A stretch of DNA of 7,534 nucleotides from an uncultured Acetatifactor sp. (GCA_947626405.1 CANQSE010000090.1:1-7534); one strand, 5' to 3'; shown: positions 1-6,115, counted from the stretch's first letter. Numbers and translations are program-made. The notes: generated by a model from the letters alone, not told the origin.

Positions 1-161
1 TTGATACTGAAAACTTCGGAAAGTACCATGCTCTGGTCATGCCGCATACAGTGCCGTATATCGTGCCGGGCGAAGAAGTTCAGGACATAGATAGTGAATC
101 CGACTGGCTTATTGCGGAGGCAAAATACAAGGTCTTGCATTTGGATGGGCAGCATGTTTAA
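1..161 (+). CDS. CMP-sugar cytidylyltransferase (PseF/NeuA type), C-terminal end only
   Basis: Partial gene entering from the left edge; the reading frame starts at base 3 and ends with TAA at 159-161, leaving 52 residues. Enzymes of this family activate a nonulosonic acid (pseudaminic, sialic or legionaminic acid) with CTP to give the CMP-sugar used for glycosylating flagellin or surface polysaccharide. The visible part holds a conserved tail of the family, VQDIDSESDW followed by an AEAKYK helix; the QDID-x-x-x-DW pattern is characteristic. The following gene is a pseudaminic acid synthase starting 8 bases before this stop, so PseF is the likeliest identity, but the substrate-deciding N-terminal part is outside the window. 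NeuA or a related cytidylyltransferase remains possible. This end looks intact. Confidence 0.72.
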   Translation, partial: DTENFGKYHALVMPHTVPYIVPGEEVQDIDSESDWLIAEAKYKVLHLDGQHV

Positions 162-444
162 ACTTTTTGACAAAATAAAAAGCGTGGAAGTATACGTTAT
201 TGCCGAAATGAGTGCAAATCACGGCGGTAAGCTTGAAAATGCCATTGAGATTGTCCGGCAGGCTGCCCAAACGGGTGCGGACTGTCTGAAAATACAGACT
301 TATACTGCGGATAGCCTGACGATAGACTGTGATAATGAGTATTTCAGGATTAAATGCGGTCTTTGGGACGGTTATAAGCTTTATGATCTTTATAAGGGAA
401 AGCATTTAGATATTACTGCTTTTATAGCGCACCCTTCGATATAG
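154..444 (+). pseudogene. pseI: Pseudaminic acid synthase, 3'-truncated remnant
   Basis: PseI condenses phosphoenolpyruvate with a 2,4-diacetamido-trideoxy-altropyranose to make pseudaminic acid. Starting at ATG 154, which overlaps the upstream cytidylyltransferase stop by 8 bases, the product has 96 codons. Residues 14-81 carry the NeuB/PseI N-terminal barrel signature: VIAEMSANH (14-22), then LKIQTYTADSLTID (45-58) and GLWDGYKLYDLY (69-80). The QTYTAD and GLWDGYKLYDLY wording is PseI-like rather than NeuB-like. Intact family members are about 340-350 residues. Here resemblance stops after about residue 81, near base 397, where TPWEW-type sequence would be expected, and the frame ends at TAG 442-444. 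The barrel and antifreeze-like domain are missing, so the product cannot be an active synthase. An earlier in-frame start at 94 lies inside the upstream gene and is less likely. Confidence 0.85.
402..409. repeat. 8-bp direct repeat GCATTTAG, left copy
   Basis: GCATTTAG occurs at 402-409 and again exactly at 1032-1039. The left copy sits where pseI resemblance ends and contains the stop codon of the leftward glycosyltransferase remnant (406-408). Read as a rearrangement footprint, it is either microhomology used in joining or a short target duplication. Identity is seen directly; the mechanism is inference. Confidence 0.55.
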
Positions 445-1035
445 GTGTATCAGCTCATAATACATGTAAAAATATATATCTGATTTCATATGCATTCGGA
501 TCAGTTTTTTACTTTCCGTATCCGTATATTGCAGATAATATTGGTTTTTTGTGAAATCCGGAACCTGCTCAAGCAGCCTCCTTTTTATTTCCCTGATAAA
601 GGAAAGCTTCTTTTTTTTATGTATCTGCATGTATGAAAACAGTGTATTCTTGTAAAAGAGTTCAAAAAATTTGTAATCTATTTCCGCCCTGTACTTTTCA
701 TAAAATCCTCTTTTTCGGCATTCTTCCATATAAATCTCCGATGCCTTCATTCTGTCACGGCAGCGATCTTCACTGATAATGTGGACCGTGGACGTCGGAT
801 TCTGATAATAATAATACAGTGCTTCTTCAACTTTCTCAAATCTTTTTGCGCACAGCATTGTGATTGCCGCTATTGCATTATCTTCATAGAATATGTGCTC
901 CGGAAACCGAATTTCATTCTTGAAAAAAATATCCCTGTGATATATTTTTATCACCATGCTCCCGGGATCCAATATCATTTTTTTCTGTTTATCCGTATCA
1001 CATTCACCGGTTTGTTCCGGCGAATTAATTCGCAT
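406..1035 (-). pseudogene. Family 2 glycosyltransferase, N-terminally truncated remnant
   Basis: The leftward frame encodes up to 209 residues matching the second half of GT2 (GT-A fold) enzymes that add sugars to surface polysaccharides or glycoproteins. Visible signs are PGSM followed by KIYHRDIF (residues 24-37), FPEHIFYED (44-52) with the E51-D52 pair expected for the catalytic base, and then a lysine- and tyrosine-rich helical tail typical of the C-terminus. The N-terminal nucleotide-sugar half, with its VSVIIPVYN-type strand and DxD motif, is absent. Intact relatives are usually 300 residues or more. The first ATG (1033-1035) has no ribosome site and lies inside the right GCATTTAG repeat, so it is probably a fortuitous start. 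The C-terminus looks natural and ends at TAA 406-408. It converges on truncated pseI, so both genes are broken at the same junction. Confidence 0.78.
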
Positions 1036-1039
1036 TTAG
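1032..1039. repeat. 8-bp direct repeat GCATTTAG, right copy
   Basis: This is an exact second copy of the 402-409 octamer. It lies at the truncated 5' edge of the glycosyltransferase remnant and supplies the ATG (on the minus strand) of the open frame. Beyond it the sequence no longer resembles a glycosyltransferase. Just before it is the palindrome CGAATTAATTCG at 1021-1032. Confidence 0.55.
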
Positions 1040-1115
1040 CGTTCTACGCGACGAGGCGGCGCACAACAGCACAATTTATCATTGCTTTGAATTATCTTTC
1101 CATAAGCTATCATTC

Positions 1116-1144
1116 ATTTTACCACACGCATTCATGCGGTTCAA
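1116..1144 (-). promoter_or_regulatory. Leftward sigma-A-type promoter candidate
   Basis: On the minus strand TTGAAC (1139-1144) and TAAAAT (1116-1121) are separated by 17 bases, close to the TTGACA/TATAAT consensus. The spacer contains the hyphenated palindrome CGCATTCATGCG (1127-1138), a possible operator placed between the two boxes. Transcription would run left into the headless glycosyltransferase remnant, which has no ribosome site at its first ATG. It may be a leftover promoter of a lost gene. Confidence 0.4.
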
Positions 1145-1229
1145 GGCGCACTGCCAAAAGAATTTTTAAATGTTTGAGGCACTTGGAAGAAAAAGCTGAC
1201 ATTTTACAATTAAAATATTTTTTAAAATT

Positions 1230-1259
1230 GCAAAGCAGTATCACTTCGTGATGCTTTGC
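1230..1259 (-). terminator. Imperfect hairpin, possible leftward terminator or repeat remnant
   Basis: GCAAAGCA (1230-1237) pairs with TGCTTTGC (1252-1259), and inside it TCAC (1241-1244) pairs with GTGA (1248-1251) around a TTC loop, with a GTA bulge on one side. There is no T-run after it on the plus strand. On the minus strand it is followed by a mixed AT-rich tract, so weak leftward termination is possible. It could equally be a small dispersed palindromic repeat. Confidence 0.35.
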
Positions 1260-1271
1260 TGCGCGAAGGGG

Positions 1272-1300
1272 TTGACGTATGAGTAAAATAAAGATAATAT
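1272..1300 (+). promoter_or_regulatory. Sigma-A-type promoter for the zinc-ribbon gene
   Basis: TTGACG (1272-1277) and TAATAT (1295-1300) are separated by exactly 17 bases. The start of transcription would fall near 1307, leaving a leader of about 55 bases before ATG 1361, which is preceded by a good ribosome site. The next gene, the methyltransferase, is on the same strand and could be read from here. Confidence 0.6.
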
Positions 1301-1360
1301 AAAACTAAATTTGTTGAATTAAAACTCAGAAAAAAATATGCAATAGTGAGGAAGGAAATT

Positions 1361-1939
1361 ATGTTTTGCAGCAGATGCGGCGCCAGATTGAATGATGGAG
1401 CTATGTTTTGCACTCAGTGCGGTAAAAAAGTAGCGTCAGAAGATACAGCTTTGAATTTCACTGATACTTCCGGACAGGATATAAGTGAACAGCAAATTGC
1501 CGGAGCTGTGGAAAAGGACGGACAGTCTTTCGCTGATGATATAAATAATATAAATTATGATGCGGGAGGCACATATAGTGAGAGCAAAAGCGAAAAAGCA
1601 GTCAACATATTTTTTGAGAAGCTTGGGGACTTTCTTGCAAAGATTATTGAATGGCACAAAAAATTCCTTGACAAAAATAAAATTGCCGCTGCTGCCCTTA
1701 TTATTATAGAGGCGGCGCTTGCAATATGGCTGTTATTCAAGACATGGGTAATATGTCTTGGCATTTTGATTGTTGCTTCTATTGTGCTTCCGTTTATTAT
1801 GAAGCATGATTTTACCGAGAAGGACAGACAAAATTCAAAAGAGATAATAATAGGGTTTATTGCATTAACGGTGTTTCTTATTATTTTGTTTATCATACTC
1901 TTTAACTGGGAGCCTGTCAGCAGTATCTGGGATCATTGA
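1361..1939 (+). CDS. Zinc-ribbon membrane protein of unknown function
   Basis: This 192-residue protein has an N-terminal zinc ribbon, CSRCG (cysteines 3 and 6) and CTQCG (cysteines 17 and 20), of the small zinc_ribbon_2/zinc_ribbon_3 type. An acidic, polar linker of about 60 residues follows (roughly 25-80), then an amphipathic stretch. Three hydrophobic segments, near residues 108-125, 129-147 and 162-182, predict membrane anchoring with the ribbon probably in the cytoplasm. ATG 1361 is chosen over the in-frame GTG 1346 because AGGAAGG at 1349-1355 sits 5 bases ahead of it and because the cysteine pair usually starts within a few residues of the N-terminus. Such proteins are common in Clostridia, and their role is mostly unknown; I do not assign one. 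It has its own promoter and lies 82 bases upstream of a methyltransferase on the same strand. Confidence 0.85.
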   Translation: MFCSRCGARLNDGAMFCTQCGKKVASEDTALNFTDTSGQDISEQQIAGAVEKDGQSFADDINNINYDAGGTYSESKSEKAVNIFFEKLGDFLAKIIEWHKKFLDKNKIAAAALIIIEAALAIWLLFKTWVICLGILIVASIVLPFIMKHDFTEKDRQNSKEIIIGFIALTVFLIILFIILFNWEPVSSIWDH

Positions 1940-1966
1940 GCCTTTTAATGCGCCGTTTGCAAAGAA

Positions 1967-1981
1967 GCCTGATAATCAGGC
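1967..1981 (+). terminator. Short hairpin between zinc-ribbon and methyltransferase genes
   Basis: GCCTGA (1967-1972) and TCAGGC (1976-1981) form a perfect 6-bp stem with a TAA loop. Only CGTTTA follows, not a true T-run, so termination would be weak at best. It lies 27 bases after the zinc-ribbon stop and may simply reduce readthrough into the methyltransferase gene. Confidence 0.25.
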
Positions 1982-2021
1982 CGTTTAGCATGATTTTGCG
2001 CACTTGCGGAGAGGAAAAGTT

Positions 2022-2879
2022 ATGAGTATCAGCAGCGAGCATTTAAAGCAGGAAAGTTGCAATGAGGGCGGCCATGAAACAAACGGCACCTGCATTTCTG
2101 ATCTTATTAAGGGTCGGGTTTATCCATATTATTGTACGGAAAATGAGATGCTCTTTCTGGGCGATACCTTTTCTATTCTCAAAAAGCTGCTCCCGTCGTC
2201 AGTAGATATGGTTTTTGCCGACCCGCCGTATTTCTTAAGCAATGACGGCATCACATGTCACGCCGGACAAATGGTCTCTGTCAACAAAGGAGACTGGGAC
2301 AGGGCTTCTTCCACCTCTCAAAAACACGCGTTCAACAGGAAATGGATTCGTCTCTGCAGAGATGTTCTTTCGCCAAACGGAACAATATGGATAAGCGGCA
2401 CTCTCCACAATATATACAGCATCGGAATGGCGCTGGAGCAGGAAGGCTTTAAGATTATTAACAATATTACCTGGCAGAAGACAAATCCTCCGCCGAACCT
2501 CGCATGCAGATGTTTTACCCACAGCACCGAGACTATACTGTGGGCTCAAAAAAACGAGAAAAAATCCAGACACTTATTCAACTACCAGATGATGAAACAA
2601 CAAAACGGCGGAAAACAGATGAAAGATGTCTGGACCGGCCCGCTGACGCCTCAAAAGGAAAAAGCGTTCGGCAAGCATCCTACTCAAAAACCGGTTTATC
2701 TCCTTGAAAGAATAATTGAAGCGTCTACTGATTCCGGAGCAGTTGTTTTAGACCCGTTCTGCGGCAGTTCCACTACCGGTGTCGCGGCGAAGATGCTGGG
2801 AAGAAAATACATCGGCATTGATAACGTTGAGGAGTATATTGAGCTTTCGGTAAGAAGGCTAAAGTCTCTCAGCAGATGA
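2022..2879 (+). CDS. Solitary DpnA-like adenine-N6 DNA methyltransferase, predicted GATC
   Basis: A 285-residue adenine methyltransferase of the beta class: the catalytic motif DPPY (residues 67-70) precedes the S-adenosylmethionine-binding motif DPFCGSST (244-251). Resemblance to M2.DpnII (DpnA) is strong by recall and covers FLSN after DPPY, VSVNKGDWD, FNRKWIRL, WISGTLHNIYS, ALEQEGFKI, NITWQKTNP, FTHSTETILWA, MKDVWTG and GKHPTQKP (HPTQKP at 219-224). DpnA methylates adenine in GATC and also acts on single-stranded DNA. The first ~42 residues, with several cysteines, look unlike the family and precede the conserved MLFLGDTF start. ATG 2022 is chosen because GGAGAGG at 2008-2014 lies 7 bases ahead; TTG 2004 is an alternative in frame. 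No DpnII-type nuclease or DpnM partner is in the window, so it appears orphan, acting either in marking DNA or as self-protection against GATC cutters. Confidence 0.93.
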   Translation: MSISSEHLKQESCNEGGHETNGTCISDLIKGRVYPYYCTENEMLFLGDTFSILKKLLPSSVDMVFADPPYFLSNDGITCHAGQMVSVNKGDWDRASSTSQKHAFNRKWIRLCRDVLSPNGTIWISGTLHNIYSIGMALEQEGFKIINNITWQKTNPPPNLACRCFTHSTETILWAQKNEKKSRHLFNYQMMKQQNGGKQMKDVWTGPLTPQKEKAFGKHPTQKPVYLLERIIEASTDSGAVVLDPFCGSSTTGVAAKMLGRKYIGIDNVEEYIELSVRRLKSLSR

Positions 2880-2943
2880 ACGGATTGCATTCAAGAAATT
2901 TGAACATGAAAAATGAGAAGTATAGACAATAGGCGCCGCAGCA

Positions 2944-3045
2944 GAGGGTGCAACCCTCAGTTGACATATTTCCAGTTGCCGGTTGGTGGTACGCAACCGC
3001 AAAACAGACTATTATTTTCCATGCGGACGGCACATAAAGCCGCCG
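2944..3045 (+). promoter_or_regulatory. Leader with three successive hairpins before the XRE gene
   Basis: Between the methyltransferase and the XRE gene lie 193 bases with three potential stems: GAGGGT/ACCCTC with a GCA loop (2944-2958); CGGTTG/CAACCG with an 8-base loop (2980-2999); and CGG-A-CGGC/GCCGCCG with one bulged A (3024-3045). None has a T-run, so they are not clear terminators. A perfect TTGACA is at 2961-2966 but no good -10 box follows at 16-18 bases; TATAAT at 3050-3055 lacks a -35 and would put the transcript start inside the ribosome site. Structure is seen; any regulatory role is inference, and I recognise no riboswitch class. Confidence 0.3.
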
Positions 3046-3072
3046 ATAATATAATAGGATGGAGGAAATGAT

Positions 3073-4068
3073 ATGATCCTGGCAGACAAAATTATCAATT
3101 TACGAAAGAAGAACGGCTGGTCTCAGGAGGAGCTTGCGGAAAAAATGCAGGTATCAAGACAGGCGGTTTCCAAATGGGAGGGCGCGCAGGCTGTGCCTGA
3201 CATTGAGAAAATCCTGATGCTCGGCAGGCTCTTTGAAGTTACTACAGATTACCTTCTCAAAGATGAAATTGAGGATGAAGAATTTGCGGACGATACAGAC
3301 CGCATACCTGTAAAAAGGGTTTCTCTCGCCCTTGCAAACGAATTTCTGGATTGGAGGAAGCAGGCGGCCAAACGTATTGCCGTCGCCACTTTTCTGTGTA
3401 TTATCGCCCTGATTCCGATGTTTCTTTTAGATGCGGCATCGGAAGCGCAGATATTGGGGTATAATATTTCTGAAGATCTGGCTGCGGGAGTCGGGCTTGC
3501 CATTATGCTTGTTTTTGTTGCTGCCGCCGTTGCGATTTTTGTCTCCTGCGGTTTCAAAAACACCCCTTTCGAGTTTATCGACAAGGAGCCGTTTGAAACG
3601 GAGTACGGAGTGGACGGCATGGTAAATGAAAAGCGGAAGGCGTACAGGCCCGCTTATGTAAAATACAATATCATCGCCACCTGCCTGTGCGTTCTTTCTC
3701 CGATCCCGCTTGTCGCCGGTATGGCCACGGAAAATGATTTTTTCATGGTCGTCGCGCTGACTGTCACAATGTTTGTGGCGGGGCTTGGGACGTTATTCTA
3801 TATCATTGCCGGCGTCCGCTGGGCAAGCATGCAGAAGCTTTTGAGAGAGGGAGACTATGCGCTTAAAGATGCTCAGGAGCAGAGAGTAATCCGTATCAAA
3901 AAGAACGTCAGTGCGATCTATTGGCTAAGCGCGACCGCCATTTATCTCGGATGGAGCTTTCTGACGGATTCATATGGACGCACATGGGTTGTATGGCCGA
4001 TTGCGGGGGTCCTGTTTGGCGTTGCCATGTGCGTTTGTAATCTGATAACGGATCGTAAAAAATCATAG
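3073..4068 (+). CDS. XRE-family HTH regulator fused to a polytopic membrane domain
   Basis: A 331-residue protein. Residues 4-63 form a Cro/CI-type helix-turn-helix: WSQEELAEKMQVSRQAVSKWE (16-36) holds the two DNA-contact helices, and the YLL motif (60-62) ends the domain in the usual way for this clostridial subfamily. An acidic linker (64-76) leads to a membrane region with about six hydrophobic segments near 101-119, 136-159, 197-217, 222-247, 280-296 and 304-325. It is therefore probably a membrane-tethered transcription regulator; its signal and target are not visible. The start at ATG 3073 is supported by GGAGG at 3061-3065, 7 bases upstream. It lies 87 bases upstream of the translesion polymerase gene on the same strand, so it could be cotranscribed with or regulate it, but this pairing may be accidental. 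The 4069-4155 gap shows no convincing terminator or promoter. Confidence 0.9.
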   Translation: MILADKIINLRKKNGWSQEELAEKMQVSRQAVSKWEGAQAVPDIEKILMLGRLFEVTTDYLLKDEIEDEEFADDTDRIPVKRVSLALANEFLDWRKQAAKRIAVATFLCIIALIPMFLLDAASEAQILGYNISEDLAAGVGLAIMLVFVAAAVAIFVSCGFKNTPFEFIDKEPFETEYGVDGMVNEKRKAYRPAYVKYNIIATCLCVLSPIPLVAGMATENDFFMVVALTVTMFVAGLGTLFYIIAGVRWASMQKLLREGDYALKDAQEQRVIRIKKNVSAIYWLSATAIYLGWSFLTDSYGRTWVVWPIAGVLFGVAMCVCNLITDRKKS

Positions 4069-4155
4069 AAATCATAGGTTTTGTAAGACAGTGCCCAAGA
4101 CTAAAAATCGGCGCGGCATGCAAAAAGGAAACATGGTGCCTGGAGGTGGAGAAGG

Positions 4156-5664
4156 ATGGCGTCGGAACATACTTATATCGCAATCGACTTAAAATCTTTT
4201 TACGCCTCGGTGGAATGTGTGGAGCGGGGACTGGATCCGCTTGATACAAATCTTGTCGTCGCGGACGAAAGCCGCACAGAGAAGACGATCTGCCTTGCAG
4301 TCACTCCGGCTTTGAAAGCGCAGGGTATTCCCGGAAGACCGAGACTGTTTGAAGTTATTCAGAAGGTCGGCCTGATCAATGCCGGACGCAGGTATCGCGC
4401 ACCGCAGCATAAATTCAGCGGGAAATCCTGTTTTGACAGCGAGCTTAAGAAGGACGCATCGCTTGAACTTGATTATATGACAGCCGCGCCGAGGATGGCT
4501 TACTATATTGAATACAGCACAAAGATTTATAAGATATATCTGCGTTATTTTGCGCCTGAGGATATCTGCGTGTATTCCATAGACGAGGTTTTTATTGATG
4601 CAACGCAGTACATGGGGATATACGGACTGAGCGCACATGACCTGACAAGCAGGATCATACATGAGGTTTTAAGCGAAACAGGTATCACAGCCACGGCGGG
4701 TATAGGGACAAACCTTTATCTTGCCAAGATAGCCATGGACATTGAGGCAAAGCATATTCCGCCGGACAGCGACGGTGTACGCATTGCCGAACTGGATGAG
4801 ATGAAATACCGCCTGAATCTCTGGACGCACCGCCCGATTACGGATTTCTGGCGCGTGGGAAGGGGATATGCGGGGAAGCTTGAGGAATACGGCATATACA
4901 CAATGGGAGATGTCGCCCGCTGCTCTGTAAAGGATGAGGATTTGCTTTACCGGATGTTTGGAGTAAACGCAGAGCTTCTCATCGACCATGCGTGGGGATG
5001 GGAGCCCTGTACGATGGAGGATATCAGGAATTATAAGCCCGAGACCAACAGCATCAGTTCGGGACAGGTGCTTCACGAGCCATATCCTTATGAAAAGGCA
5101 GAGATAATAGTAAGGGAAATGGCGGATGCGCTTTCGCTTGATCTTGTTGAAAAGAAGAAGGTCACGGATCAGATTGTCCTGACGCTTGGTTATGACGTGT
5201 CAAACCTTATGGATGCGGGAACTGCAGCAGGGTATAAAGGGGAGATCACTCTTGACAGGTATGGCAGAAAAGTTCCAAAGCACGCTCACGGGACTGAGAA
5301 TATAGGAAGCTATACGTCGTCCTCAAGGCGGATCATAAACGCGGCAGTCTCGCTGTTTGAGCGGATTGCGGACAAGTCGTTTACAATACGGAGGATCACG
5401 GTCGCTGCAAACCATGTGACGGACGAAGACAGCGTTAAGCAGACGGAGAAGTTTGAGCAGCTTGATCTTTTTACCGATTATGAAACAATTGAAAAGCAAC
5501 GCGCCAGGGAAGAAAATGAGCTGATAAGGGAGCGAAAAATACAGGAAGCCATGCTTTCAATAAAGGAAAAATACGGAAAAAACGCCATACTTCGGGGTAC
5601 AAGCTTTAACGAGGGAGCCACATCCCGTTCGCGCAATGGGCAGATTGGAGGGCATAAGGCGTGA
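4156..5664 (+). CDS. Y-family translesion DNA polymerase (UmuC/DinB-like)
   Basis: A 502-residue error-prone polymerase that copies past damaged bases. The palm is marked by IDLKSFYASVE with metal-binding D11 and steric-gate candidate Y16, and by YSIDEVFID with catalytic D143-E144. ATAGIGTNLYLAKIAMD (about 178-194) is the typical palm/thumb stretch, GRGYAGKLEEYGI matches the thumb helix-hairpin-helix, and the little finger spans roughly 295-400. QLDLF (435-439) is a textbook beta-clamp-binding motif, followed by a charged, probably helical tail to 502. The catalytic DE pair is further from the first aspartate than in E. coli DinB (about 103), as in the UmuC/UvrX/YqjW-like Firmicutes branch. 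The start at ATG 4156 has GGAGGTGGAGAAGG directly upstream. Its stop overlaps the YolD-like gene by four bases. No GAAC-N4-GTTC LexA box is visible upstream. Confidence 0.95.
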   Translation: MASEHTYIAIDLKSFYASVECVERGLDPLDTNLVVADESRTEKTICLAVTPALKAQGIPGRPRLFEVIQKVGLINAGRRYRAPQHKFSGKSCFDSELKKDASLELDYMTAAPRMAYYIEYSTKIYKIYLRYFAPEDICVYSIDEVFIDATQYMGIYGLSAHDLTSRIIHEVLSETGITATAGIGTNLYLAKIAMDIEAKHIPPDSDGVRIAELDEMKYRLNLWTHRPITDFWRVGRGYAGKLEEYGIYTMGDVARCSVKDEDLLYRMFGVNAELLIDHAWGWEPCTMEDIRNYKPETNSISSGQVLHEPYPYEKAEIIVREMADALSLDLVEKKKVTDQIVLTLGYDVSNLMDAGTAAGYKGEITLDRYGRKVPKHAHGTENIGSYTSSSRRIINAAVSLFERIADKSFTIRRITVAANHVTDEDSVKQTEKFEQLDLFTDYETIEKQRAREENELIRERKIQEAMLSIKEKYGKNAILRGTSFNEGATSRSRNGQIGGHKA

Positions 5665-6089
5665 AATTTCCATATGACGACATTGTCAATCTCCCGCACC
5701 ATGTTTCCAGGACGCATCCGCCCATGCCGAGAAAGGACAGGGCGGCTCAGTTTGCTCCCTTTGCCGCATTGACCGGACATGACGACGCTGTCAGCGAGAC
5801 CGCAAGGCTTACCGATTCCGAGACGGATTTATCTGAAAGCGATGCGGAGGAATTGAACCGGCGCCACAGAATATTGACAGAGCATCTTGCGGAAAAACCG
5901 CCGGTTACGTTTGTGTATTTTATACCGGATGGAAAAAAGAGCGGCGGGAAATATATGTCCAAAACGGGAAACGTAAGTAAGATTGATGAATACGAGCGCG
6001 TCTATATTCTCACGGACCACAGCCGGATTCCGATGGATCACCTTTTTTCGATGGACGGAGATCTGTTTTATGCGAATGAGAACGGCTGA
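5661..6089 (+). CDS. YolD-like protein, probable partner of the translesion polymerase
   Basis: A 142-residue cytoplasmic protein of the YolD-like family. Signs are the N-terminal YDDIVNLPHHVSRTHPPM (5-22) and DRAAQFAPFAALTG (26-39), which is the hallmark of the clostridial form, an acidic ETAR-to-EEL helix (46-65), and a C-terminal beta-rich part with VTFVYFIPD (82-90) and GDLFYANENG. YolD-like proteins are functionally uncharacterised but have been predicted, from genomic pairing with Y-family polymerases, to play a UmuD-like role. The pairing here fits: the GTG start (5661) overlaps the polymerase stop as GTGA, and GGAGGG at 5647-5652 lies 8 bases upstream, so translation is probably coupled. 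It has no peptidase motif and is not a UmuD/LexA homologue in sequence. Confidence 0.9.
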   Translation: MKFPYDDIVNLPHHVSRTHPPMPRKDRAAQFAPFAALTGHDDAVSETARLTDSETDLSESDAEELNRRHRILTEHLAEKPPVTFVYFIPDGKKSGGKYMSKTGNVSKIDEYERVYILTDHSRIPMDHLFSMDGDLFYANENG

Positions 6090-6097
6090 TAAGGTTG

Positions 6098-6115
6098 AAA
6101 AAGCAGCTGCTTTTT
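6098..6115 (+). terminator. Perfect 18-bp palindrome after the YolD-like gene
   Basis: AAAAAGCAGCTGCTTTTT is a perfect palindrome 8 bases after the YolD-like stop. As RNA it gives an A-rich/U-rich stem with an AGCT loop, which resembles a weak bidirectional terminator, although the GC content of the stem is low. The same right arm can also pair with AAAGCAGC at 6163-6170, so two exclusive folds are possible. Termination versus partial readthrough into recD2 cannot be settled from sequence. Confidence 0.4.

Larger units (their letters stand above)
1040..1345. other. Gene-free stretch between surface-sugar remnants and the zinc-ribbon gene
   Basis: About 300 bases with no convincing gene. A rightward open frame runs through it to 1251, but its arginine- and histidine-rich translation resembles nothing I recognise and it begins as an antisense frame of the glycosyltransferase remnant, so I treat it as spurious. 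The stretch holds a leftward promoter candidate (1116-1144), an AT-rich run (1201-1229), an imperfect hairpin (1230-1259) and a rightward promoter (1272-1300). It may be a former intergenic region brought next to the remnants by the rearrangement at 1032-1039. Confidence 0.5.

Noticed and set aside
94..153. In-frame upstream start for the pseI remnant
   Set aside because: It would lie 60 bases inside the cytidylyltransferase frame and add residues absent from PseI proteins; ATG 154 with the short gene overlap is the normal arrangement.
781..1251. 156-codon rightward open frame
   Set aside because: Its first half is the antisense of the glycosyltransferase remnant, the rest is AT-rich intergenic sequence, it has no good ribosome site, and the translation matches no family I know.
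1279..1302. Seven-codon open frame ATG to TAA after the rightward promoter -35
   Set aside because: It overlaps the predicted -10 box and would lie upstream of the transcript start, so it cannot be translated from this promoter.
2961..2989. Strong promoter from the perfect TTGACA at 2961
   Set aside because: No acceptable -10 box occurs 16-18 bases downstream; the sequence there is GC-rich and pairs into a hairpin arm.
4165..4176. Possible LexA box GAACATACTTAT at the polymerase start
   Set aside because: Only the GAAC half matches GAAC-N4-GTTC, and it lies inside the coding sequence after the start codon.
5661..6089. UmuD or LexA-type self-cleaving protein
   Set aside because: No Ala-Gly cleavage site or Ser/Lys catalytic pattern; the RAAQFAPFAALTG hallmark identifies the unrelated YolD-like family.
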